This document shows, piece by piece, positions 54,533 through 64,000 of a stretch of DNA of 64,000 bases. The stretch is from Arbacia lixula (lineage: Eukaryota; Echinodermata; Echinoidea; Arbacioida; Arbaciidae), in assembly GCA_963669155.1 (NCBI GenBank), contig OZ022576.1:27524335-27588334 (forward strand). The letters are read 5' to 3'. Under the pieces are notes generated by a model. That model made no database searches, had not been told where the DNA came from, and saw nothing but the letters and a program-made list of their open reading frames with translations. Made by a program: the position numbers and the translations under genes. Numbering within the stretch: position 1 is the stretch's first letter; each line of letters opens with the position of its first letter.

Positions 54533-55157
54533 AGGCAAAGCCAAGACAACAATGACATAGAGAAGGCAGCCTCAGAAGATACCTCTGTGCAACTCTATTG
54601 GCTTTGGTGGAATACAATAAGGTGTTGATTCGTACCAATATAATTGATATCAATTTTGTGAAGAAATGAGTAAGCAGGACTCTGTCTTATGAAGAGTTGC
54701 GATTGATCCGAATCGATTGCAAGTCCAAACTCACATCTGTAATGTATGTACTTATGATTGATATCAATCACAATTCAAGTTATAAGTCTGACAATATTTT
54801 CTCCTCCTCTCTTGATCTCTTTGTGCCTGGTGTGTTTGAGATGTAGGTCTGTGAGTAATAATTGCCTTACCTGTACTGTTCTTTTTTTCATCAGTATTCA
54901 ACATTGCCAAAAAATGTCATATATTCAACAAAGGTTAGCTCACGGTACTGAAATGTATTTCATGAGTATTTTCATGTAAAGTATTTAGAACAATATATAT
55001 ATTAAATCTGATTTAGTTGCTGATGAACCCTTAGGGGGAAACAGTCTGTACAACTAAAATCTAAGCAACTCGCTCCACCCTAATACTATACTACATGAAG
55101 CTCCTATATGTACATGTAGTTGAGCACTTTTCAGTAACTGCAGTTTCGTATAGTCAT

Positions 55158-55158
<1 letters not shown>
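54533..55158 (+). other. PDSS1: Probable PDSS1 3' untranslated region
   Basis: No AATAAA close to the stop. A variant signal ATTAAA lies at 55011-55016 after an AT-rich stretch, making a ~480-base 3' UTR plausible. An open frame at 54758-54979 has no recognisable domain. Confidence 0.4.
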
Positions 55159-55188
<30 letters not shown>

Positions 55189-55330
55189 GCAAACCCTGTT
55201 AAAACCAGCACGGGTATAGCAAGAACCTGCTTATTACCAGGATATTTCTTGGGTCCCAAATTTTCTTCCATTGGATTCTGTGTATTCTGCTTCTCATATA
55301 ACGAGATTGGCTATAGCAGAATTTCTGCGA
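55159..55330. repeat. (TA)n microsatellite next to a CAGGCAAACCCTG transposon-like end
   Basis: (AT)n at about 55158-55184 runs directly into CAGGCAAACCCTGTTAAAACC, similar in form to pogo/Tigger termini. No inverse end is found downstream within the window; probably a truncated element. Confidence 0.5.
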
Positions 55331-57985
55331 GGCAAATTCCCAGCCCAAGAATAAAGAAAAACAAAGAAAATTAACCCTGTCATTGTGAGCACTCCCTTTA
55401 GCCACGACGCTCAGCGAGAAAAATGCAACAACACAAGCTATTATTTTTCGCGCCGTCAAACACCTCTCCTTGCGAGAGACTAATCACATGCCACGCCATG
55501 CAATAATCCATGCACACAAGACCACACATGCAAATTTGAGTCCACATTCCCCGCGTGCGGTACTGCATGCTCTCACCTTAACTGCCAACATGGCTACGCA
55601 CGCACACGGCAGAGGGCGTGTGCACACAATTACAAGAGCCGTTATTTAAATGTGACACTGTGTACGATCATGTATGGAGATTCATTGCATACAATCATCC
55701 ATTTTTGCACACGTTCATGCCAGTAGGCGGGGGTAACTGAGCCTCCCCGCTGCTTCATTTGTCGATAAACGGAGACGTTGGAAGTGTTGTTTATTCACAT
55801 TTTCAACTGTGCTGTTAGGTATTTTAGTGACTTTTCAGCTAGTCAATTCAGTTTGATTTGCAATTGATATTGCAAAATCATTAGATGGTCTTTTGTAACC
55901 AACAGATCACCTCTTAATTTTCGTTCTTTATTTATTTTTATTTATACCCCCCACTTTTTTGTATCATCAATATCTCAACAATGCATGTGTCATGTTTTGT
56001 CAAATTTTCACCATGTATAGGTATATATGTGAACGTGTTTTTCTTCTATTTTTCAAGGTCATTGCATGGCCGTGACGTCATCTATGAGCATTTTAATGAA
56101 AATCTATTAACTGGCATATCTCTAGAACCAAACATTCATAGCTATTGAAAATTTAATGATAAAATATGATTAATTTCAATAAATAAAAACGCGCGCGTAT
56201 GCGTGCATTAGTGCAAAAACGCGCACGCAAAATTTTAAAATGCTCCAAATCAACTAGAAATTGTTTTGCATATGTTTCAGGCCATTTCAAGCATTTCAAA
56301 AATTTCTGCGCGTACGCGCGTGCGCGTTCACGCGTTTTTCCATGCGTAACGTGAATGGAACGTCAAAATTCTGTTTTTTTCCTGCTTTCATGTTTCTGAC
56401 ACGACATACATCACATCCTGAAATTTTGAGCCATTTCCATGCAATAACAAGGTTGTGCGGGTGCATCAAAGTTCAAAGTCTGTGCGTGCGTCAATACGTT
56501 TTTGTGTGGAAATTTTTGCAAAAACATGATTGTCTTCAATTGGCCATAGCTCTTCAGAATGGCCCGTGACCCCCATTTTTTTTTTTAATATTTGGAAAGA
56601 GTATGAAATGTAGATGTGATTTCATGTGTCATTTTAACAGTAAGTACACCGTGACGTCATCATATTGCCATATGAATTTTAAAAAATTATTTTTCATGTA
56701 TGACGTCATTAACTTTTTTACCTGTATCTCGGTAATCCTCGATCAATTTTCTACCAATTTTCATTATGTTGTGCCTTGGACATTGGTCTATGGTAAAAAT
56801 GCCTGCATACACATTTTGATTATGCCATCATGGTGTAAATTTTGATGAAAAGCATTGTGCAAAATTCTCATATATTTACGTGTGTTGTCAATGGGAGAGG
56901 CATTTATTTCAAATCATCAATTGACATGACAATCTTTTCACAGCTGTATCTTGCGTATGTTTAAATCTTTTACTGAGTCTCTTAGCTTTCTAGCCATTTC
57001 TCCATTTTCTGATCAGATATCAGGATTTTTGTAAAAACTCAGCTTGAACATTGATTTCTAAATCATTATAGCCCCTTTTCTGCTTTATGTGTTAAGGCAG
57101 CTTGTCAAAAGTCCCTGCCGCGTCTTTTGCTGTCAAAACCCCATGCGTCTTTTCAATGCGGCTTTCCTGATCAGCGTTCTTTTGTGTTGAAAGGAACGGT
57201 GGAGTTCAAAGGCTTATTCATACCAGCGTTCCTTTGTCCGTCTTTCCGGCCACTCCTATTTTGTATTCGCATAGCGAATGATCAAATCTAAATAGCTCCC
57301 TCTACGACCAAAACTCTCGCATTCGTTCGTAATGACTGTACGTAAAGTGAGTTCTGTAATTTCGGGCGTGCATGAAGCCACTGAGTGGAAGGGCACTTTA
57401 ACTCAATAAACGACATATTAAACACGTCATCAAATGTTACTAATATTTTCAATTTGTTGCATGAATCATGAATAATCTTTCCTCTAATGGACGGGTATTA
57501 ATTCATTCTGTCTAATATGATAAAAGTATTTCTACATGTAATTTGGTTTCCTCGCAATTTTTTACTATGTGCATGCAGGCTTTATTTATTTGCTACGTTT
57601 ATGTCCCTATCAGAGATATAGGATGGGGTGACTATAACTTGCGCATATTTTAAAGATGATATATGATGGTGATATTAAATCAAAGATTTACTCTCAATTC
57701 ACCAAAGAAAATCGTCTAAATTCATAAATACCAAATGGACGGCAAGATACTAAAAGTCCATTTGCTCGACGTAACTATCAATTCGTTCAAAGGTTTTCGA
57801 AGGTATCGCCATCTCAAAATTCTATGCCGATCGGCAAATGCACGCTACAGGCTAAAGAAATCATGAAAAAAATAATTTTGACCTCATTTCACGCACGATA
57901 ATTGTGCAAAGAAAGTGAGGCAGATAGAGGTAAGATATTCATGTGTGGATGCAGGTTAAAATGCCATATAATCGGTTGAAACTGT
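55331..57985. other. Intergenic, no gene recognised
   Basis: 56180-56480 has clusters of CGCGCGTATGCGTGCA / GCGCGTACGCGCGTGCGC motifs, unusually CpG-rich in AT-rich sequence. 56910-57090 is the repeat shared with 53576. No protein-like frame. Confidence 0.5.
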
Positions 57986-60105
57986 TAACTCATCGTAAGT
58001 TCATGTAAAGAAACCGGCAGTTTTCTGTAACTGGCTAAGCCCGCTTAATAAACTGCCGATTTATCATGACTATTAATAATTTCCGACCCGCCCGGCCTTG
58101 ACAAGAACTCCCGGTTAATCGTAGCTATTGATAGAGACCGCCCATGTCATTTTAAGAAACTATTCATTCGTCATAACTTCGAAACCGGTATTTTACCGTA
58201 AGCCGTATTGCTACTAAACTACCGATTTTTCATGACTATTGATTATGTCCGACCCGCCCTTGATATGAACTCCCGGTTTATCGTGATGGTTAATAGTCAA
58301 ATACCCGTCCTTTTGATTGAGAAACGGCTATAACTAATAAACACCGACACGCTCTTCACGGGGACTACAAGTCATTAAACCGGCAGTCAATAGGAGGTAT
58401 TCACAAAGTAAGGACCGCCCTTTTAAGAAAATACCAATTTATCGAAATGATTATGGAACTAGCACGCAATCGTAAAAAGCAAGACCAAACCTTTTCAATA
58501 AATTCCTGTTTTATTTTAACTTTTAGGCCCGCCCTTTAAAGAAACTACCAGTTTATCGTATTCACAGGCCTAATTAAACCAGGCCCAGAGCGAATGGTAA
58601 GGCAGTGCCAAACTCTTTGAAGAAACTACAATTAATTTTACCGTAACTCCCGATTAACTTTTGGTTTACCGTAATTCTTAAAGCCCACCATATTTATGAT
58701 AAATTGAAGATCTATCCTAACTACACTGTGCTGTATCATTCCGAGCAACCATTTAAGAGACGGTCATGCCTACTTCATCGCAACTTGGCTACTAGTAAGC
58801 ACTCACCATCTTTGATAATTAATTACTGCTGATTGCATGTTCGCGAATGTAAAATAAAGCCAGACCAGCCCTTGAAATAAAACTACCGGTTTATCGTAAT
58901 GATTAATAAAGCCAATCGGCCCGTCCTTTAAGAAAACTGTCATACCATGAAATAACCCCAAACACTCTCTTTGAAGAAACTATGCCAGTTTTCATAACTA
59001 TTGACAAAGCCAGGCTCGTGTTTTGAGACCGTAAGCAATCGTAGATCTTAAAAACGCACGCCCACCCGTAGGATAATCTACCCGTTTTCGGAACTACAGA
59101 ACCGCGTCTTTGTTAATAAACTGATTGTTTTATTGTAACTATTAGTAATTCGCGACCGGCCTTGAAATAAACTACGAGTCCATCGTAATTATCGATAAAG
59201 CCAGACCCGTCTTTTAAAAACGGCAATCAATCCAATAGCTACATAATAAAACAAGGCCTGACATTTAAACACTAGATTTATCTTAACTATGTGGCAAAAC
59301 CCGCATCAGTTTTTAGAAAATATGGATTTATCTTAATCATTATATTAATGCTCAACCCGACCTGTTACCCTTTTAGTCCCTTAGGCGATACACTGTGTTG
59401 TAATTGACATGGGATTACCACTGCTTGGTAATGATGGGGTTAAACAAAAAAATATCGTAACTACTGATAATTCCTGACCCGTCCGTGAAAGAAACAACCA
59501 GCTTATCTAACTTTTAAGCCAGGTTCGTCTTTTGAAACCGATAACTAATCATAGCTTATAAAGCCAGGCTCGTCCTTTAAATAAACTACTATCGTAACTA
59601 TTAGCGAAGCCCACCTTAAACTGCCCATGTATTGTAACTAGATCACAGACCCTCCCTTGAAAGCAACTACCAGTTTATCGTCACAATTATTGGCAAAGCC
59701 GATCCATTGTATCTCCGCCCTACAAATGGTACATGTAATGCATACGCCCTACCCACATTGCATTGTGGCGAGTACCAAAACAAAGATTATACCATCTATT
59801 TTCTCTCCCCCACTTGAATTTAACAAAAAGGATGGCAAAAATATTGGCAAAAATGGAGTGGCATTTGAAACGTGTATGCAGTCCATCGCCCTTTAAAGAA
59901 AATACTAGTTTATCGTAATATTGACAGGCCTAATTAAACCATACCCGCCTATGAAATAAATGTACTGTCGGGTTATCGCAATTATTAAAAGAGCCAAGTC
60001 CGCCTTATGGAACGGGCATTCAATCGTAGCTAATAGTAAAGCAAGGCCAGACCCCACAAATAAATCCTGTTTTGACGTTTTAAACGTTTGGTTTACCCTA
60101 ATTCT
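57986..60105 (+). repeat. Decayed satellite of ~50-bp units
   Basis: Over about 2.1 kb a loose unit recurs some forty times: (C)CCGCCCTTT(A)AA(G)AAACTACC(G)GTTTATCGTAACTATT, followed by AATAAAGCCAGAC. Units are diverged and interrupted, so period is 45-60 bp. An open frame at 59657-59896 lies inside and is not a gene. Confidence 0.75.
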
Positions 60106-60180
60106 TTAACTCTTAACCCGCCGCTGTCGCATTTTTGCGACTAAGGGGTAACGTGCCGCTGTCGCAAATTTGCGACTCAA
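60106..60180. repeat. Pair of GCCGCTGTCGCA palindromes
   Basis: GCCGCTGTCGCATTTTTGCGAC and GCCGCTGTCGCAAATTTGCGAC (each split here as GCCGCT + GTCGCA..TGCGAC) are tandem 41 bp apart. The second core is a perfect 16-bp palindrome. Confidence 0.8.
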
Positions 60181-61080
60181 CTAAAATATTTTTACCACTG
60201 TTTTTCAAACGCATATATTTGACAAACTACACCATATACCAATCTAAAATTTACACGATCTGAAAGGGAAAACATTGGGCTTTCCAAAAATGAAATAAAA
60301 CATACATTGTGTCATTTGAAATGTTGGAGTATTTTGCAAATAATTGCAAGAGATGACATATAATTCTTATCAAGAAAAATGTCCAGTCATGAGCGGAGCG
60401 GACTGTGTGCACTCAACTGAAAAGCTACGTGTAATCGAGATTCTCTGCGCTGATTGGCTGATTGATCTCGGACGAACTAGCGGCAGAATCAAACGGTTTC
60501 GAAGCCTTTTGACAGATAATAAGACCCTCTTGCTTTTGCCTATTTCAGGGTCAGGCGCTCTGCAAACGTTACGTAATCATCGTTATTGTTAGCGTTTGCC
60601 TTTGCTACTACACAATTCTACACGCGTGCCCACCATTGCCATTCATTTTCAAGGTCGGATTATAAAGTGAATGCGTGATCGAAAATGACTATAGGTCAGC
60701 GTGCAAACGAATGTAACATGAAGAAAAAAGACCTACCGAGAATAAGCGCGCGTCGTCAGTTATTTTTGGCTATCGGATGCATGTAAAGGCGAAACCAACC
60801 TTCCGTCTAATGATTGAACGATTTTTTTATGTGTGATGATGAATTGTGCTTTTCAAACATATCTTCATACTGACCAACGTTTCGAAACAATATGTAGTTT
60901 TGAAGGCTACAGTATCCACTATCAAACAGTTATTTATCTAACATTATATCAACTGAACGAGCAACACCGCATAGTAATTAGATTGAGGGGGGGGGGACGA
61001 TTACAGCCAAATTGAGCTTGATGCTCGCCTTTAGCAGTGTTTAGAAATGATCACCAATGCGACAAATAATAACATATGCA
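60181..61080. other. No feature recognised
   Basis: No gene; an 82-codon frame at 60344-60592 has no splice context or recognisable motif. A G-run lies at 60988-60997. Confidence 0.5.
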
Positions 61081-61440
61081 TATTTATCTATCTATGCGTC
61101 TATCTATCTGTCTGTCTGTCTGTGTTTCCATCTATCCGTCTGACAGAGTCTGATAGTCTGATAGTCTGATAGTCTGATAGTCTATCCGTCTGATAGGCCG
61201 ACAGAGTTATGTAGATGGATAGACAGATAGATATCTGTCTATCCATCTACATAACTCTGTCGGCCTATCTATTTATATATCTAACAAACTATCTATCTCT
61301 TCATATATTCATTTTAATACCTGTCTATCCCAATCTATCTATCTATCACTCTCTCTCTATCTAGGTATCTATATCTCTGTTTGTCTATCTATTTATATAT
61401 CTATATATCTATCAAACTATCTATCTATCGATAAATTTGT
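61081..61440. repeat. (TCTA)n/(TCTG)n microsatellite
   Basis: Compound CTAT, CTGT and GATAGTCT runs interrupted by a long perfect palindrome at 61192-61269. Confidence 0.95.
61192..61269. repeat. Perfect palindrome, 37-bp arms, 4-base spacer
   Basis: Left arm begins GATAGGCCGACAGAGTTATG; the right arm is its exact inverse, ending CATAACTCTGTCGGCCTATC. The spacer is AGAT. Prone to cruciform formation; could also be an assembly or replication-slippage product. Confidence 0.95.
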
Positions 61441-64000
61441 AAATTTATGTTATTAAATTTATCATCTTCATGCATATCTCTCAATCTATCTCTCCAGCAG
61501 CAGCAGAAAGTATGTTACGTTAACACATTCATTTTAGGAAATATCGCCGTGATAAAACTGGACTCGATATCAAACAGTATCACCAAAAATAATATACGAC
61601 TCTGATTCAGATAGCCTTTGGATAAGGCCTCGCGCTAGATACTCGATTTTTTTCAGATTATTTTTGGAATACTTTGTAATGATTTTACAATAAAATATAC
61701 TTTTTTTCTTAGTACAATATTTTTACGGAATAATTTCTTGTGTGTTGTTTATTTCTCCTCTGTTTGACCGCAAATAACGAATTCCCACCCAATTGAATCG
61801 AGAGAGTTATGAGGTTGGAGCATTCAAACAACTATACTGAACTGTTTCAGAATTGCATAACAACTAAACTTTTGCGTTTCAAAGCGAGCTAATAAGTAAA
61901 TACTATAAGACAATGAAGAGCAAAAATTGATATCCCCGTCCAATCACCCACGCCACAACAAAGAGGAAGATCTCAAAAATGAAAATAGTTTGCGCGATGA
62001 CTGTCATAGAATACGAAAGGGTATAGGCTAGATAACCACAGCTTACACGTGTAGAAGCAGTGGAAGAATCTATACAACATAACTATCACAGATACAGACC
62101 GGCATTATGAAATGATAAAAAGAACTAATAAGGAGTTTTGACACCCTCTGCATTATATGAAAACCAAATTCGATCACACAATTTGTTTTAGGGATAGGTT
62201 CGGGTTTTTCTCAATTTTTCGCGTCTTTATTTTCCTCCAAATCAACATGTAATCAGGTACAACACACACACACACACACACACACACAATTTTCATTATT
62301 TTGGGAATATTACTTTTCGAGGAAGGGGGGAGGGGGGTTGTCGGGGTTCTCGCTGCACTCCCTTGGAAAACTAAAGAGGGGAAGGGGGTAGCGCAATCCC
62401 CCTTAGAAAATTAAATAGGCTGAACTAGTAAAAGTGTCAATAGTCTTGTTACTTGCGTCTCCTCCTACGTTTTGGGAACTGTTCTAAGTATCATAAGTTT
62501 TGTTATCATTTCTCATCATTATAGGATCATGCGTTCATCATCGTTTCGTCTGCCAAATCGTTCATTATAAAAACGATGCATTTTATTCTTCAACCTATTC
62601 TTTGAAGTACATGCATCGGTTGCTAGGTCTAAAAAAATGATAAAATAATATGTCCAGCTTGAATTTTTCAACAGCAACGGATTTCCTGTCTTTTCACTGC
62701 AGATGAATATAAAGCCCTATATCGATCAAACGCGTCTTCGCCAACTAATAATCCCCCACTATATTCAATGGAGCTTCAATCCCGGATTCTACCTCAATAA
62801 TAGACCGGCCCGCTAAGCTGTATGCGCATGAATGACTTGGTGGATACCGCAACCGAGACGGCTAACAACAATGTAAGCTATTCAATTTCGGCCATGTACC
62901 GTGTATAACAGTGATCAATCGATAGCGCGCGTGCATGCTGCACATGCACAAAAGCAACAATGTATAGAGCGAGTTCGGAATTCGCTGCTTCTAAAGGAAT
63001 TATATCCGGCACACAGATCCAGGAAATAGTACACTCAGCAAATCTAAAATCTGACAAAATATCGTAAACTGACTTGTATGTGTATACGAATATCCTCCAA
63101 AGGGACAGCTTAACTTGTAATTACGTAAGAACTATGCAACTACAGTCAATACAAAATTAAATGCATCTAGCCAAGGATTCAATTTTTGTACATAGTCTAT
63201 GTCGAATTTAGATGGACAAAAGATGCATTTTTATGAAATCAAACTGGGCCTTTCTCGGAACCGAGAAACCTCGATCGGTTTCCGTTTGTGACTCAGTTCC
63301 CGGTTGGAACGGGTTAACTCATTTTCTTTCTTGATTAGATTTTTAAAAAATAATATATATTATTGTTTCTTATTTTAGCATGCAGCTTTGTCGTAATATC
63401 GTTTCAGCGTTTGTATCGTTGCCTAAATATACGATTATTATCCACCTGGCAATAATCCAATCATTGTTTTTTTCCTTTGAGTTGATGTTAACTCTTTTGT
63501 TTCTTCATTCATGTTGAAATATTAGAGGCCATAGATCCCCCCAAAAAAAGTTTCACGCCCAAGAAAGAAGGAGAAAAGGAAATAAGGAAGAAAGAAAAAG
63601 GGTCTTTTTTGCGCGCTCGCTTTGCTCACTCGCACCTTTTGAAAAATAATTTTGCCCCTCCCCTGAAAACTAAAAGAAGAAAAATCCATCACAGAGAACA
63701 ATATTCGTGTCAGTCTCCACCCCCCCCCCCTCCCCCCAATCCGTGGACACCGATCGACACCCAGGGACAGGACACATAGGCCTATTTTGTCGATGTACCA
63801 TTAACCACTACCAACAACAAACAACAAAGTTTACTGAATAAAAACATGGTGATGATGGCCATGGTGGTAATGATGAGGATAATGATAATAAAAATAAAAA
63901 TAATTACAATAAAGCGTCATTTATCTAAAGGGGCGTCTATTCCAACCCGAAAGATCACTTATCATTGCTATTTTTCCCCTTCTTTCGATTTTAGATTATT
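61441..64000. other. Intergenic, no gene recognised
   Basis: Contains an (AC)n microsatellite at about 62262-62287, G-runs near 62325-62400, C-runs at 63719-63736 and an ATGATGG/ATGATAATA-rich 3' part. No protein-like frame or mobile element identified. Confidence 0.6.

Noticed and set aside
55187..55330. Complete pogo-like element starting CAGGCAAACCCTG
   Set aside because: No matching inverse terminus within the window, so only a terminus-like fragment is supported.
59657..59896. 79-codon frame downstream of PDSS1
   Set aside because: Lies within the decayed ~50-bp satellite and shows no protein features.

Overview
This is eukaryotic genomic DNA, not microbial. One host gene is recognisable: the 3' part of PDSS1 (decaprenyl diphosphate synthase subunit 1, ubiquinone side-chain synthesis). 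Its last four coding exons lie on the + strand at 11737-11846, 27093-27287, 40433-40513 and 54392-54532. They join in phase into about 174 C-terminal residues with a stop codon, and all splice sites are AG/GT. The introns are 15.2, 13.1 and 13.9 kb and consist largely of mobile elements.

The element mix suggests a marine invertebrate deuterostome, possibly an echinoderm. It includes a Gmr1-like Ty3/gypsy element, a DIRS-type element, Penelope-like, Tc1/mariner, pogo-like, hAT-like and Helentron/'pearl'-like elements, and abundant CA, TCTA and (CCGT)n repeats. The species cannot be fixed from the sequence.

Layout. 0-4.6 kb: 5' LTR, tRNA-Pro-type primer site and an open gag-pol frame (minus strand) of a gypsy element with integrase ahead of reverse transcriptase; it runs off the left edge. 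5.0-7.35 kb: pogo/Tigger-like element with TA target duplication. 8.4-10.3 kb: broken gypsy RT/RNase H joined to an LTR fragment. 10.3-11.3 kb: two short inverted-repeat elements. 11.7 kb: PDSS1 exon. 12-15 kb: repeat fragments and a degenerate gypsy element (minus). 15.4-21.5 kb: second copy of the pogo-like element, split by a hAT-like insertion (8-bp duplication) and cut by a Tc1 element. 23-26 kb: GC-rich minisatellite, a foldback element and a repeat copy. 27.1 kb: PDSS1 exon. 28.1-30.4 kb: triple nest of tandem-repeat elements. 30.5-34.9 kb: LTR, Penelope-like RT with a hammerhead-like motif, tRNA-related tandem units split by a solo LTR, and inverted flanks. 40.4 kb: PDSS1 exon. 40.57-45.63 kb: nearly complete DIRS element with inverted terminal repeats and internal complementary region. 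45.7-51.9 kb: a 66-bp minisatellite broken by a TAA-flanked Harbinger-like element and a CAGGG-ended element. 52.4-53.6 kb: LTR copy containing a Tc1/mariner MITE. 54.4 kb: final PDSS1 exon. 55-64 kb: no gene recognised; a decayed ~50-bp satellite (58-60 kb), TCTA microsatellite and a perfect palindrome (61.2 kb).

The strongest observations are those where repeats serve as their own empty-site reference, so insertions and target duplications can be read directly. I found no new enzymatic system. The most unusual items are the triple nest at 28-30 kb, the complete terminal architecture of the DIRS element, and the INT-before-RT gypsy element. All alignments were done by eye; identities and family assignments need database comparison.
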